The position numbers were made by a program, and so were the translations under genes. DNA of 64,000 nt from contig NZ_SNXE01000011.1 in the NCBI RefSeq assembly GCF_004362405.1, positions 33,765-97,764 of the forward strand, written 5' to 3'. This stretch comes from Roseateles asaccharophilus. Its GTDB lineage: Bacteria; Pseudomonadota; Gammaproteobacteria; Burkholderiales; Burkholderiaceae_C. Position 1 is the stretch's first letter, and each line of letters opens with the position of its first letter. Below, piece by piece: positions 44,693 through 53,990 of the stretch. The notes beneath the pieces were generated by a model. The model was given only the letters and a program-made list of their open reading frames with translations. It was not told the DNA's origin and made no database searches.

Positions 44693-46087
44693 TCAAGCGT
44701 AAAGATCCACCACGCCGCGCGCACGTGCGGGCGGCCTGGGTGTGCTGCTGCCGAGCGGGCTGCCGGCTTCGAGCGTCTCGGCGCCGCCGCCTTCTCGTGA
44801 GCGGCCGCTGCGGCTGCCTTCACCCTGCTGGGATGAGGCGCCCTCGCGCTCACGTTGCTGCTGGAAGACGCCGCCGCCACTGAGCGTCAGGCCGTTGTCG
44901 CGCAGCGCACTGGCCAGTTCGGGCAGGCTGCGTTCCAGAACCGCACGGGTCTCGGACTGGTCGCTCATAAAGGATATTTGGGCCTGCTGGCCGTCCACCA
45001 CGATCTGGATCTGCACCGGGCCCATCTCGGCCGGATTCAGATGCAGTTCGGCGCGCTGCACGCCCTCGCTGGTCAGCACGCTCAGGCGGGCGGCCATCTC
45101 GGGTGCAAATTCCGGGCTGTGCAGCGGCGGGCTCAGGCTCAGCACGGCAGGCGGCCGGTCGGCGGCCTCGCTGCTGCCGGTGCTGGGCTGAAGCCCCTGA
45201 AGACCTTGCAAGGCCTCGAAGGGCAGGGGCTGAGCCTGCTCCAGCTTGGCCGCGAAACTCGAACGCCCGCCCTCAGCCATGCCGGCCGCCAGCGGTATCG
45301 TCCCCTGTTCCTGATCCAGACCTGCCGTGCCCAGCGGGGTATCCGCCGATGCGGCGGCCGCCAGCTCGGGCGAGGAGGGCTGGCCGGCCTTGTCCAGGCC
45401 TTCAAGCCCGGTGCTCAGGCCTGCACTGCGGCGCGTGCCGGGCTCGACCGGCGCTGCACTGTCGGTGGCCGAGCCCTCCTGGCCCGTCCCCAGCACCGAG
45501 GCGTCCTGCCATGCAGGGTCGAGCGCGCTGGCGCCGCCCGATCCCACAGGCGCGGGCGCCGGGTTCAGGTTCTGGCCGGTGGCGGCCAGCATGGCGGCCA
45601 TTGCCCCATCCGGGCCGGGGCCAGAGGTATGGGCCAGCTCGCGATCTTCGGCGGCGGGCTCGCTGGCGTCACCCGCGCTGCGCGAGCCCGGCTCGGCAGC
45701 GCTGTCCCTCTGGTTTCTGGCGCGGGCGCGCTGCTCTGTGTCGTGGGCGCCCTGAGCGGTCTTGCTGCTGCCCGTGTTTGCACCCTGTGGCTTGCGACCG
45801 GCCGGCTCGCTGCTGCGGGACGCAGCGCGGGACTCCGCCGGCTTGCTCTCGGGCTCGCGAGATTCGGCGGGGCGGGGTGCGGGGCTGGGCCGGGAGGCCA
45901 CCGGGGCCGGGGCGGGAGCGGGGGCTGCACCCAGCTTGGGCGCGCTCACGGCGCTGGCCGCCTGCTCGCGCAGCAGGGCGGCGAAACTCGAGCCCGAGGC
46001 CTGGCTGGCGGGGGGGGGGCTGAAGCCCGGCACGTGGCGCGGTGCGCCGCCCAGGCCGGAGATCGTGGCATTGGCAAGCGGATTCAT
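44693..46087 (-). CDS. fliK: Flagellar hook-length control protein FliK
   Basis: A 464-residue protein. The first 330 residues are low-complexity Ala/Ser/Pro/Glu-rich, as in FliK rulers. The C-terminal domain (about 340-430) has the conserved core RAELHLNPAEMGPVQIQIVV, QQAQISFMSDQSETRAVLER, SLPELASALRDNGLTLSGG. Exported ruler that measures the hook and switches export specificity. Follows fliJ by 15 bases; no clear terminator before the fliL leader. Confidence 0.93.
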   Translation of the reverse strand: MNPLANATISGLGGAPRHVPGFSPPPASQASGSSFAALLREQAASAVSAPKLGAAPAPAPAPVASRPSPAPRPAESREPESKPAESRAASRSSEPAGRKPQGANTGSSKTAQGAHDTEQRARARNQRDSAAEPGSRSAGDASEPAAEDRELAHTSGPGPDGAMAAMLAATGQNLNPAPAPVGSGGASALDPAWQDASVLGTGQEGSATDSAAPVEPGTRRSAGLSTGLEGLDKAGQPSSPELAAAASADTPLGTAGLDQEQGTIPLAAGMAEGGRSSFAAKLEQAQPLPFEALQGLQGLQPSTGSSEAADRPPAVLSLSPPLHSPEFAPEMAARLSVLTSEGVQRAELHLNPAEMGPVQIQIVVDGQQAQISFMSDQSETRAVLERSLPELASALRDNGLTLSGGGVFQQQREREGASSQQGEGSRSGRSREGGGAETLEAGSPLGSSTPRPPARARGVVDLYA

Positions 46088-46102
46088 CAGCGGCTCCCGG
46101 GC

Positions 46103-46564
46103 TCAGGCGCTCAGGCGCACAAAGGGGTTCATCTGCGAGAGCGCGGCACGTGCGGCCTGCTCATCGGTGAGCTTCTGCTCGCGGCGCTGGGCGCTGCGGC
46201 GCAGCTCGCCCTGGCGGCGCTCGATCAGCTTGCGCACCGAGGCCACGCGCAGCTCCAGATCGCGCAGCACCTCGCGGGCGCGCTCCACGCGCTGCTCGGC
46301 GAACTGGCTGATGGCACCTTGCTGGCTGATGGCCTGGTCCAGGCGCTGGCCGAAGCTCTGATAGTGGCCCACGATGTCGATTGTGGTGCGCTGCGCAAAC
46401 TGGCGGGTCCAGCGCTGCTCGTACTCGCTGCGGTACTGGCCCAGCTGCTCGGCCTGGGTGCGGGCCGCCGCGGCCTGCTGCTGCAGCTCCTGAAGCTTGG
46501 CCAGGGCGTCGTCGCGCTCGGCCTCGGCGCGCTCCAGCAGGATGTTGAGGGCTTGGGTGCTCAT
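46103..46564 (-). CDS. fliJ: Flagellar export protein FliJ
   Basis: A 153-residue, almost fully helical coiled-coil protein (LNILLERAEAERDDALAKLQ; LRDLELRVASVRKLIERRQG), the expected size and composition of FliJ, the central stalk of the FliI ATPase. It sits between fliI and fliK. A sigma28-like promoter overlaps its leader. Confidence 0.92.
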   Translation of the reverse strand: MSTQALNILLERAEAERDDALAKLQELQQQAAAARTQAEQLGQYRSEYEQRWTRQFAQRTTIDIVGHYQSFGQRLDQAISQQGAISQFAEQRVERAREVLRDLELRVASVRKLIERRQGELRRSAQRREQKLTDEQAARAALSQMNPFVRLSA

Positions 46565-46585
46565 GGCGGACTCTCCGTCTTACGC

Positions 46586-46612
46586 TTATCGGCCGTTTTC
46601 AGTGCGGGTTAA
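46586..46612 (-). promoter_or_regulatory. Sigma28 (FliA) promoter candidate before fliJ
   Basis: On the minus strand TTAACCCG, 11 bases, then a perfect GCCGATAA. The -35 match is weak and overlaps the last codons of fliI; the -10 box is exact and 21 bases before the fliJ ATG. Confidence 0.5.
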
Positions 46613-48056
46613 CCACAGCCTTGAGCTGGCCGACGCTGTCGTCCAGGCCGGCAGGGCTGTGCATGTCCTGCTGAAGCAGGCGGATCATGTCGGGGTGCAG
46701 GCGCACGGCGAGGTCGAGCTCGTGGTCGTGGCCGCTCTGGTAGGCACCGAGCTGGATCAGGTCGCGCGCCTTGTTGTACTTGGCCAGCAGCTGGCGGAAG
46801 CGGCGCGCCGCCTCCAGATGGGTCTGGGGCGCCACATTGCTCATCACGCGCGAGATCGAGCGCTCGATGTCGATGGCGGGGTAGTGGCCGGCCTCGGCCA
46901 GCTCGCGCGAGAGCACGATATGGCCGTCCAGGATGCCGCGGGCGGCGTCGGCGATCGGGTCCTGCTGGTCGTCGCCCTCGCTCAGCACGGTGTAGAAGGC
47001 GGTGATCGAGCCCTCGCCGGCCAGGCCGTTGCCGCTGCGCTCGACCAGCTGGGGCAGCTTGGCGAAGCAGCTGGGCGGATAGCCCTTGGTGGCCGGCGGC
47101 TCGCCGATGGCCAGGGCGATCTCGCGCTGGGCCATGGCATAGCGGGTGAGCGAGTCCATCAGCAGCAGCACATGCAGGCCCTGATCGCGGAAATGCTCGG
47201 CAATCGCGGTGGAGTAGGTCGCGCCCTGCATGCGCACCAGGGGCGGGGCGTCGGCCGGCGCGGCCACCACCACGGAGCGGGCCAGACCCTCCTCGCCCAG
47301 GATGTCCTCGATGAATTCCTTGACCTCGCGGCCGCGCTCGCCGATCAGGCCCACCACGATCACATCGGCCTGGGTGTAGCGGGCCATCATGCCCAGCAGC
47401 ACCGACTTGCCCACGCCGGTGCCGGCGAACAGGCCCAGGCGCTGGCCACGACCTACGGTGAGCATGGCGTTGATGGAGCGCACGCCGGTGTCCAGCGGGG
47501 TGCGCACCGGATCGCGGTCCATGGCGTTGATGGGGCGGCGGATCATGGGCTCGTCATGCACCAGGTCCAGCGGGCCGCGACGGTCCAGGGGGTGGCCGTG
47601 GGGGTCGACCACGCGGCCCAGCAGGCCCACGCCCATGGGCAGGTGCAGGCCGCGGTCTTCGTCGCGGCGCCAGGGGTGCTGGGGCTTGCCCAGCTGAGGC
47701 GCCTGCGGCGGTGTGAAGCGCGGCAGCACCAGGGCGCCGCTGGACAGGCCCTGCACCTCGTCGGTGGGCATCAGGAAGGCGCGGTCGCCCGAGAAACCCA
47801 CGACCTCGGCCTTGACGGGGGCGCTGCCGCGGCGCGAGCTGCCACCTTGACGCGGGGCATGGATCTCGCAGACCGAGCCCACCGGCACCTTGACCCCGGT
47901 GGCCTCCAGCACCAGGCCCGCCACGCGCACCAGCTTGCCCTGAGGTTCCAGCGGCACGGGTGTGGCGGCAAAGGCCTGCAGATCGTCCAGATAGCGCGTC
48001 CAGCGCTCCTGACGGCCAGCGGAGAGCGGGGCGGCGGGGCTGAAGGTGTTGCTCAT
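46599..48056 (-). CDS. fliI: Flagellum-specific ATPase FliI
   Basis: A 485-residue F1-beta-like ATPase of the export apparatus. Walker [19 protein letters not shown], Walker B region [20 protein letters not shown], the family motif [20 protein letters not shown] and [20 protein letters not shown]. The start at [10 protein letters not shown] overlaps the fliH stop by four bases; upstream Arg-rich codons are in the fliH region and rejected. Confidence 0.98.
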   Translation of the reverse strand: MSNTFSPAAPLSAGRQERWTRYLDDLQAFAATPVPLEPQGKLVRVAGLVLEATGVKVPVGSVCEIHAPRQGGSSRRGSAPVKAEVVGFSGDRAFLMPTDEVQGLSSGALVLPRFTPPQAPQLGKPQHPWRRDEDRGLHLPMGVGLLGRVVDPHGHPLDRRGPLDLVHDEPMIRRPINAMDRDPVRTPLDTGVRSINAMLTVGRGQRLGLFAGTGVGKSVLLGMMARYTQADVIVVGLIGERGREVKEFIEDILGEEGLARSVVVAAPADAPPLVRMQGATYSTAIAEHFRDQGLHVLLLMDSLTRYAMAQREIALAIGEPPATKGYPPSCFAKLPQLVERSGNGLAGEGSITAFYTVLSEGDDQQDPIADAARGILDGHIVLSRELAEAGHYPAIDIERSISRVMSNVAPQTHLEAARRFRQLLAKYNKARDLIQLGAYQSGHDHELDLAVRLHPDMIRLLQQDMHSPAGLDDSVGQLKAVVNPH

Positions 48057-48889
48057 GCTCCGCGAGCCTCCTCGGTGCCAGCGTCGGCGCCGCCAGCCGC
48101 AGCCTCGCCGGCGCGGCGGTCTTCCCACAGGGAATGCTGGCCCATGGCGGCGCTGATCTGCAGCCAGCGTGCGGCCAGGGTGGCGTCCACGCTGCCGATA
48201 TCGGACTCGACCCGGCAGCCACCGCGGGCCACGTCGGCATCGGGGATGACCTGTGCCTCGCGGGCCCGCATTTCCTCGCCGGCACCGTCCATCACCAGAG
48301 GCAGGTCCTCGGGGTTGACGCGCACACGCACATGGCGGGCCGAGAGCTGCAGGGCCTCGACCGCATCATGCGCCACCCGTGCGATCAGCTCGGGGCGCTG
48401 GCTCAGCTCGCTGCGCACCACCTGGCGGGCCAGCTCGGTGGCCATGCTGGCCAGGGCCTGGGCCATCTGCTCCTCAAGCTCGCGGAACTCGGCATCAAAG
48501 CTGCCGACCAGCTGGCCGATCTGGGCGCTCATCTGCTGGGCAAAGCTCTTCTTGAAGGCGTCCAGCGCGGCCATGCCATCGCGGTAGCCGTCCTGATAGC
48601 CGCTCTGGCGGGCTTCGTGCAGCAACTCCTCCAGCTGGGGCTGGGGCTCCGGCTCGGGCATGGGGGCGGGTTCGGGCGCGGGGGCGGGAGCTGTTGATGC
48701 GGCGGCGGGCGGCGTGGCAAAGATGGGCGGACGCCGCGCCTCGGGGCCGCCTTCCAGGGTGCTGGGCATCCAGGCGGAGAATCCCGAGAGCTCCTCGCGG
48801 GGAATGATGCGGCTGTAGGCGCCACGGCGCTCCTCCCCCGAGCGGCGCTCGGGCGGCGGAACCTGACGTGGGGGCTGGCGTGGGGGCAT
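48053..48889 (-). CDS. fliH: Flagellar assembly protein FliH
   Basis: A 278-residue regulator of FliI. A Pro/Ala/Glu-rich N-terminal third is followed by a helical region ([40 protein letters not shown]) and the conserved C-terminal domain ([51 protein letters not shown]). Between fliG (12 bases) and fliI (overlap). Confidence 0.95.
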   Translation of the reverse strand: MPPRQPPRQVPPPERRSGEERRGAYSRIIPREELSGFSAWMPSTLEGGPEARRPPIFATPPAAASTAPAPAPEPAPMPEPEPQPQLEELLHEARQSGYQDGYRDGMAALDAFKKSFAQQMSAQIGQLVGSFDAEFRELEEQMAQALASMATELARQVVRSELSQRPELIARVAHDAVEALQLSARHVRVRVNPEDLPLVMDGAGEEMRAREAQVIPDADVARGGCRVESDIGSVDATLAARWLQISAAMGQHSLWEDRRAGEAAAGGADAGTEEARGA

Positions 48890-48901
48890 GGGGACTCAGC
48901 C

Positions 48902-49897
48902 TCAGACGAACTGGTCGTCGCCGCCGCCGGCCAGCACGATGGTGCCCTCGTCCACCAGGCGGCGCACGATCTTGAGCATTTCCTTCTGCTCGGACTCCAC
49001 CTCGGACAGGCGCACCGGACCGCGCGAGTCCAGGTCCTCGCGCAGGGTCTCGGCCGCGCGGCTGGACATATTGCGGAACACCTTCTCCCGCAGCTCGGTG
49101 CTGGCGCCCTTGAGGGCCACGACCAGGGACTCGCTCTGCACCTCCTTGAGCACGGCCTGGATGCCGCGGTCGTCGATCTTCTCCAGATCGTCGAAGGTGA
49201 ACATGTTGTCCATGATCTTCTGGGCCAGGTCGGTGTCGGCCTCGCGGATGTAGTCCAGCACCGAGGCCTCGACCGAGGAGCCCATCATGTTGATGATCTC
49301 GGCCGCGGTCTTCACGCCGCCCAGATTCGACTTCTTCATGCGCTCGCCACCGGCCAGCACCTGGCTCATGACCTCGTTGAGGTCCTTCAGCGCCATGGGC
49401 TGGATGCCGTCCAGCGTGGCGATGCGGATCAGCACCTCGTTGCGCTGGCGCTCGGTGAAGACCTTGAGCACGGAGGCGGTCTGGTCGAAGTCCAGATGGG
49501 CCAGGATGGCGGCGATGATCTGGGGGTGCTCGTTGCGCAGCAGCTCGGCCACCGAGGCGGCGTCCATCCACTTCAGGCTCTCGATGCTGGAGACATCGCC
49601 GCCTTGCAGGATGCGGTCCAGCAGCAGATTGGCCTTGTCGTCGCCCAGGGCCTTGCGCAGCACATTGCGCACGTATTCGTCGGTGTCGTTGACCAGCATG
49701 CTCTGGGTCTCGGCCACCGCATCGAAGCGGGTCAGCACCGATTCCACGCGGTCGCGCGGGATCACCTTGAGCTTGGCAATGGTTTCGCCCAGGCGCTGAA
49801 CCTCCTTGGGTTGCAGATGCTTGAAGACCTCGGAGGCCTCCTCCTCGCCCAGCGACATCAGCAGGATGGCCGCGTCTTCTACGCCTTGATCGTCCAT
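48902..49897 (-). CDS. fliG: Flagellar motor switch protein FliG
   Basis: A 331-residue C-ring protein of standard length. Opening MDDQGVEDAAILLMSLGEEE, middle EHPQIIAAILAHLDFDQTAS with the EHPQ motif, and C-terminal torque helix region IREADTDLAQKIMDNMFTFD, DLEKIDDRGIQAVLKEV, ALKGASTELREKVFRNMSSR with the charged residues that face the stator. Twenty bases after fliF. Confidence 0.98.
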   Translation of the reverse strand: MDDQGVEDAAILLMSLGEEEASEVFKHLQPKEVQRLGETIAKLKVIPRDRVESVLTRFDAVAETQSMLVNDTDEYVRNVLRKALGDDKANLLLDRILQGGDVSSIESLKWMDAASVAELLRNEHPQIIAAILAHLDFDQTASVLKVFTERQRNEVLIRIATLDGIQPMALKDLNEVMSQVLAGGERMKKSNLGGVKTAAEIINMMGSSVEASVLDYIREADTDLAQKIMDNMFTFDDLEKIDDRGIQAVLKEVQSESLVVALKGASTELREKVFRNMSSRAAETLREDLDSRGPVRLSEVESEQKEMLKIVRRLVDEGTIVLAGGGDDQFV

Positions 49898-49917
49898 GGT
49901 CTGTGCTCCCTAGGGCC

Positions 49918-51618
49918 TCAGGCGGTTTCTTCGCCGTGGATCCAGCTGCGCATGATGTTGGCCACCGCCACCGGGTTTTCGCGGGCCAGCAGCCGGGCAC
50001 GCTCCAGCTTGTCGTTGGAGACCGGAGCCTCCAGGGCGGGCAGGCCGCCGGGCAGCTCGTTGGCGTCGTCCACCACGGCGTCCAGCTGCGCGCCGGCTTC
50101 GGCGCCGGCCGCGGCCGCGGGCTCGGGCTCGGGCGGGCGGGCCGCACGGATGGCCGGGCGCACCAGGCCGAACACCGCAATCAGTGCCACCAGCACCAGG
50201 GCCAGGGGCACGGCGGCGGAGCGCAGCAGCTCCAGCAGCCAGGGCTGCTGCCACAGCGGTACGTCCACCTCGCTGGGCTTCTCCAGCACGAAGGGCGCGG
50301 ACACCACCTTGATGGAGTCGCCGCGTTCCTGGCTGTAGCCCAGGGCCTCGCGCACCAGCTCGTTGAGCTTGTTCAGTTCCTCGGCGGAGACCGGCTGGCT
50401 CGTGGTCTTGCCCTTTGCATCGGTGACGCTGCGGTGGTTGACCACCACGGCCGCATTCAGGCGCCGCACCGTACCCACCGCGTTGCGGGTCACGCGCACG
50501 GTCTTGTCCAGCTCGTAATTGGTGACGTTCTCGCGGCGGGTGCTTTGCTGGCCGCCGGCCGTGCCTTGCGCGGGCTGCAGGGCCTGGGCCTGGCCGTTGA
50601 TGGGGGCCGTGGCCGGCACGGGCGGCTGGTTGGTGGCGGCGCCAGGCACGCCGGTGGGCAGCTGCGGGTTGGCGTTGATCGCTTCCTGGCTCTGCTGGCT
50701 GCGCACCGAGGCCTGGGCATTGGCGCCCTGGTTGGGCTTGTATTCCTCGGCGGTGGATTCGACCTGGGAGAAGTCCAGGTCGGCGGTCACGGTGGCGCGC
50801 AGATTGTCGCGGCCGACCACGGGCTCCAGCAGCTCGTAGATGCGCTTGTGCAGATTGGCCTCGATCTGCTGCTTGTACTGCAGCTGCTGGCTGTCCAGGC
50901 CGTTCTGGTTCTCGTGATTGTTGGAGAGCAGGGCGCCGGTGCTGTCCAGCACCGACACGGCCTTGGGGCTGAGCTCGGGCACCGAGGCCGAGACCAGATG
51001 CACGATGCCGGCGACCTGGGCGCGATCCAGGGTGCGGCCGCCGCGCAGGGTCAGCATGACCGAGGCGCTGGGCTTTTGCTGCTCGCGGAAGAAGCCGTTC
51101 TGCTGGGGCATGGCCAGGTGCACGCGGGCGTCCTGCACATCGGCCATGGCGGTGATGGTGCGGGTCAGCTCGCCCTCCAGCGCGCGCTGGAAGTTCAGGC
51201 GTTCATTGAACTGGGTCTGGCCGATGGAGGTCTTGTCCATGAGCTCGAAGCCCACGGTGCTGCCCTTGGGCAGGCCGGCCGAGGCCAGCTTCATGCGCAC
51301 GTCGTAGACCTGGGCGGCCGGAACCAGAATGGTGCCGCCCGGCTCGTGGCGGTAGGGCACGTTCATCTGGGCCAGCTGGGCGATCACGGCTCCGCCGTCC
51401 TTGTCGGACAGGCCGGTGAAGACCGGGCGATAGTCGCCCTGGGAGGAGTAGAGGGTGATGGCCAGCACCGCTGCGGCCAAGGTGGCCAGACCCAGACCCA
51501 GGCCCAGCTTGCTGCGCATGGGCAGGGCGGCCAGGCGCGCGGCGAAGCCGGCCGGTTGGGCGGCTTGAACCGGTTCCACCAGGGCGGTGGCTGCGGGAGT
51601 GGCGAGGGCGTTGTCCAT
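49918..51618 (-). CDS. fliF: Flagellar MS-ring protein FliF
   Basis: A 566-residue MS-ring protein. Helix 1 (LGLGLATLAAAVLAITLYSS) is followed by ring-building domains (YRPVFTGLSDKDGGAVIAQL; VRMKLASAGLPKGSTVGFEL; LEGELTRTITAMADVQDARV), a YscJ-type region (GIVHLVSASVPELSPKAVSV), a Gln/Asn/Pro-rich segment and helix 2 (AAVPLALVLVALIAVFGLVR). The C-terminal tail (ANIMRSWIHG) binds FliG. First gene of the minus-strand fliFGHIJK unit, divergent from fliE. Confidence 0.97.
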   Translation of the reverse strand: MDNALATPAATALVEPVQAAQPAGFAARLAALPMRSKLGLGLGLATLAAAVLAITLYSSQGDYRPVFTGLSDKDGGAVIAQLAQMNVPYRHEPGGTILVPAAQVYDVRMKLASAGLPKGSTVGFELMDKTSIGQTQFNERLNFQRALEGELTRTITAMADVQDARVHLAMPQQNGFFREQQKPSASVMLTLRGGRTLDRAQVAGIVHLVSASVPELSPKAVSVLDSTGALLSNNHENQNGLDSQQLQYKQQIEANLHKRIYELLEPVVGRDNLRATVTADLDFSQVESTAEEYKPNQGANAQASVRSQQSQEAINANPQLPTGVPGAATNQPPVPATAPINGQAQALQPAQGTAGGQQSTRRENVTNYELDKTVRVTRNAVGTVRRLNAAVVVNHRSVTDAKGKTTSQPVSAEELNKLNELVREALGYSQERGDSIKVVSAPFVLEKPSEVDVPLWQQPWLLELLRSAAVPLALVLVALIAVFGLVRPAIRAARPPEPEPAAAAGAEAGAQLDAVVDDANELPGGLPALEAPVSNDKLERARLLARENPVAVANIMRSWIHGEETA

Positions 51619-51793
51619 GGGGCCGGTGTTTTTTGTGCGGTTTCACACGGGAGAGCGCAGGGCTTGCCCGTTGGCCCTCATTATTCGGAAAGCCCCCCTC
51701 AAGAAAGCCGGGAACAGGCCGATGAACCGAGTGCAGTTCCCCCCATTGGCGCGCGCATCTGTGCTTAGGATTCAGTCCAAGGCAGAACCCGTC

Positions 51794-52114
51794 ATGGACC
51801 TCAAGCTCAAACCCTTCGATTTCGCTCAGGCCGCCGCACGCGCCGGTCTGGCCGTGAACGGGCAGCCACTGACGCCGGCCGTCAAGGGTGGAGCGAGCTT
51901 CGGCGATGCCATGGCCCAGGCCATGAAGAGCGTCAGCCAGGCACAGACCGAGGCCAGCCGCATGCAGCGCGAGGTTCAGCTGGACAACCCCAATGTCAGC
52001 CTGGAAGACACCATGATCGCGATGCAAAAAGCGCAGATCGGTTTCCAGGCCACCCTGCAGGTGCGCAACCGTCTGGTCTCTGCCTACTCAGAGATCATGA
52101 ATATGCAGGTGTAG
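51794..52114 (+). CDS. fliE: Flagellar hook-basal body protein FliE
   Basis: A 106-residue FliE, the adaptor between MS ring and rod. Start MDLKLKPFDFAQAAA; conserved SFGDAMAQAMKSVSQAQTEA, LEDTMIAMQKAQIGFQATLQ and the FliE-specific end VRNRLVSAYSEIMNMQV. It is the only fli gene on the plus strand and shares a 175-base divergent region with fliF. Confidence 0.96.
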   Translation: MDLKLKPFDFAQAAARAGLAVNGQPLTPAVKGGASFGDAMAQAMKSVSQAQTEASRMQREVQLDNPNVSLEDTMIAMQKAQIGFQATLQVRNRLVSAYSEIMNMQV

Positions 52115-52133
52115 GGCTTCGCCACCCTGACGT

Positions 52134-52196
52134 CCTGCGGCGGCCAAAGCCGCAGGCCGTGGCCCTCGCGAGGACCTGGCAGGGCTGGCTCCCTGC
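52134..52196. other. Two perfect hairpins in the fliE/ycgR convergent gap
   Basis: Stems cctgcggc/gccgcagg (52134-52141 with 52149-52156) and gcaggg/ccctgc (52179-52184 with 52191-52196). Neither has a T-run, so they may be Rho-assisted or 3'-stabilising structures between two convergent genes. Confidence 0.5.
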
Positions 52197-52220
52197 GTGT
52201 CGTGCGGTCCCGACCCTCGA

Positions 52221-52940
52221 TCAGGACTTGCGCAGCAGGCGCTGGCGCTTCTGGGTCTGATCGATATAGAGCTGCAGGGTGCGATCCGCCCCCTGGGGCA
52301 GTCTCACAAAGGCGCAGCCCAGGCGCAGGCCGGCGTCGGTCTCGTAGACATGCTGGATGCGCAGATCGCAGACAAAGTGCTTGTCCCGCTCCAGCTCCAC
52401 CTGGACGCTGCTGAGGGCTTGCCCGATCTGCGGGCGCGGCAGACCGGGTGCCAGCAACAGGGCCAGGCCGGTGGCGCTGAGATCCAGCACCCGCAGCTGC
52501 AGGGCCATATCGGGATGGTCGGGATGCTGAAGCAGGGCGCGCGGTGAGCCCAGGGGCTCGACCCGGAAGGCTTCACGGCGCTGGAAGCGATAGAGCTGCT
52601 GCGGCCAGGGCGCGCGCAGGGTGTCCATGGTCGGACTTTTTACCAGCACCAGCGGGGCCAGCTGGAACTCCAGTCGGATCTGGTCCAGATAGGCCACGGC
52701 CATGACCTCGGGGCTGTCAATCAGGGCTTGCAGGATCTGGGCGCTGCCCTGGGCCTCCAGGCTCAGGGCGTGGCGCTCGGGATCGATGTTCCAGATGCGG
52801 CTGCCGACGCTCTGGCCACCCGGTGTGCTGAGCTGCAGCGTTGTCTGTTGCTGCAGCAGCTGGCGCAGCCAGGCCTCGATCTCGGGCTCGGCGGCAACGC
52901 GGAAGTCTTCGGAGTGGGGCGCGGCAGCAGTTTGACTCAT
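52221..52940 (-). CDS. ycgR: Flagellar brake protein YcgR (PilZ domain)
   Basis: A 239-residue c-di-GMP effector. An N-terminal YcgR domain (about 15-105, LLQQQTTLQLSTPGGQSVGS) precedes the PilZ domain (about 108-230), with the ligand motifs RREAFR (RxxxR) and DLSATG (DxSxxG) intact. It slows the motor when c-di-GMP is high. Its ATG lies five bases after the T-run of a hairpin and has no evident Shine-Dalgarno; an alternative ATG (MHRAFCP) at 52961 lies in the hairpin loop. Confidence 0.93.
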   Translation of the reverse strand: MSQTAAAPHSEDFRVAAEPEIEAWLRQLLQQQTTLQLSTPGGQSVGSRIWNIDPERHALSLEAQGSAQILQALIDSPEVMAVAYLDQIRLEFQLAPLVLVKSPTMDTLRAPWPQQLYRFQRREAFRVEPLGSPRALLQHPDHPDMALQLRVLDLSATGLALLLAPGLPRPQIGQALSSVQVELERDKHFVCDLRIQHVYETDAGLRLGCAFVRLPQGADRTLQLYIDQTQKRQRLLRKS

Positions 52941-52945
52941 AGGGC

Positions 52946-52969
52946 AAAAGGCCCGGTGCATGCCGGGCC
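52946..52969 (-). terminator. Terminator-like hairpin between fliT and ycgR
   Basis: Stem ggcccgg/ccgggcc (52950-52956 with 52963-52969) with loop tgcatg, followed on the minus strand by TTTT directly before the ycgR start codon. Confidence 0.65.
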
Positions 52970-52978
52970 GCTCGGGGG

Positions 52979-53278
52979 TCAGTGAACCATTTTGCTCTTG
53001 CCGCTCATCACGCGGTCCAGGTCCTCTAGCCAGGGCTCGGCCAAGTGTCGGATCTCGGCATCGTTGAGCAGGATGCGCTGCATGATACGGGTCTTGAGCT
53101 TGGCCTCCTCGGGGGCCAGCTGATCGCGGGAGGCCGCGTGCTTGAGCTGCGAGATCAGCAGCACGCAGGCGCCTTCAAGCTTGACCACTTCATCCCAGTT
53201 GCCGGAGCGGGCGGCGTTGAGCATGTCGGCACTGGCCTGCTCGATGGCTTCGTAGTAACTCAGAAGTTGGGTGTTCAT
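52979..53278 (-). CDS. fliT: Flagellar chaperone FliT
   Basis: A 99-residue helical protein (YYEAIEQASADMLNAARSGN; WDEVVKLEGACVLLISQLKH; RILLNDAEIRHLAEPWLEDL) of FliT size and pattern, including the W(D/E)xV-L-xE-x(C)-x-L block. FliT is the export chaperone of the cap protein FliD and, in enterics, a brake on FlhDC. Placed right after fliS. Confidence 0.9.
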   Translation of the reverse strand: MNTQLLSYYEAIEQASADMLNAARSGNWDEVVKLEGACVLLISQLKHAASRDQLAPEEAKLKTRIMQRILLNDAEIRHLAEPWLEDLDRVMSGKSKMVH

Positions 53279-53324
53279 GGGCGTGGTCCGCAGATGAATC
53301 GGTGTGAGTGAGGGTGGCCGCTTC

Positions 53325-53771
53325 TCAGGCGGCTCTTGCGGGGGCGTGACGGCTGCGGTCCATCTCGGCGCCAATGCTGGCCCAGGCCTCTCGCACCGGG
53401 GCCAGCAGCTGCTGGCATTCCTCGATGGCGGCACTGTCGCCGTGCAGATTGGCATGGGTCAGGCGCAGGCACATATAGGCGTAGAGATCGCGCAAGTCGG
53501 TGGAGAGTTGGCCGCTCTCCATATTCAGTGCAGCCTTGAGGCCTTCGTCCAGAATGCGCACCGCCCGCGTCAGCGACCGGCTCTTGAGCTCCACATTCCC
53601 GGCGGCGATGGCGCCGCGGGCCTGGCTCATCGCATCGTTCAGCCCGTCGAAGAGCATGGCCACGAGGCGGTGCGGGCTGGCATTCAGCACATCGGTCTCA
53701 AGACCCACCTTGCTGTACATGGCGCTGCCGCGATGGGTGCGCGCTGCAAAGGGGGAGGCGTTGCCGTACAT
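53325..53771 (-). CDS. fliS: Flagellin export chaperone FliS
   Basis: A 148-residue chaperone. Conserved VGLETDVLNASPHRLVAMLF, DGLNDAMSQARGAIAAGN, SLTRAVRILDEGLKAALNM and LRDLYAYMCLRLTHANLHGD. It keeps flagellin unfolded for export. Start MYGNASPFA; the further-open upstream frame crosses the promoter and is rejected. A sigma28-type promoter lies 35 bases upstream. Confidence 0.95.
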   Translation of the reverse strand: MYGNASPFAARTHRGSAMYSKVGLETDVLNASPHRLVAMLFDGLNDAMSQARGAIAAGNVELKSRSLTRAVRILDEGLKAALNMESGQLSTDLRDLYAYMCLRLTHANLHGDSAAIEECQQLLAPVREAWASIGAEMDRSRHAPARAA

Positions 53772-53805
53772 AGTGTCTCGTTCCGTTGGGGCCTTGTTGT
53801 TAGTG

Positions 53806-53832
53806 ACTTCGGCCGCCTTCGGGGAAACTTGA
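53806..53832 (-). promoter_or_regulatory. Sigma28 (FliA) promoter candidate for fliS-fliT
   Basis: Minus strand TCAAGTTT, 11 bases, GCCGAAGT: seven of eight at -35 and a partly matching -10 (GCCGA kept). Confidence 0.7.
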
Positions 53833-53900
53833 GCCGGCTCCCGGCCAGCGTGCAACATTCTGTGCGATGCCCGCGCCGCGCTTGCACGGCGGCGCGCCAT

Positions 53901-53930
53901 GAAAAACGCCCGGCTGGAACCGGGCGTTGT
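53901..53930 (-). terminator. Rho-independent terminator after fliD
   Basis: Perfect nine-base stem aacgcccgg/ccgggcgtt (53905-53913 with 53920-53928), followed by TTTTT on the minus strand, 60 bases past the fliD stop. Confidence 0.85.
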
Positions 53931-53990
53931 TGCGAGTCTTGAGGCGGGTGCGGTGGTGGACGGCGCACCGTGACCCCGTGGCGCCGTGTC

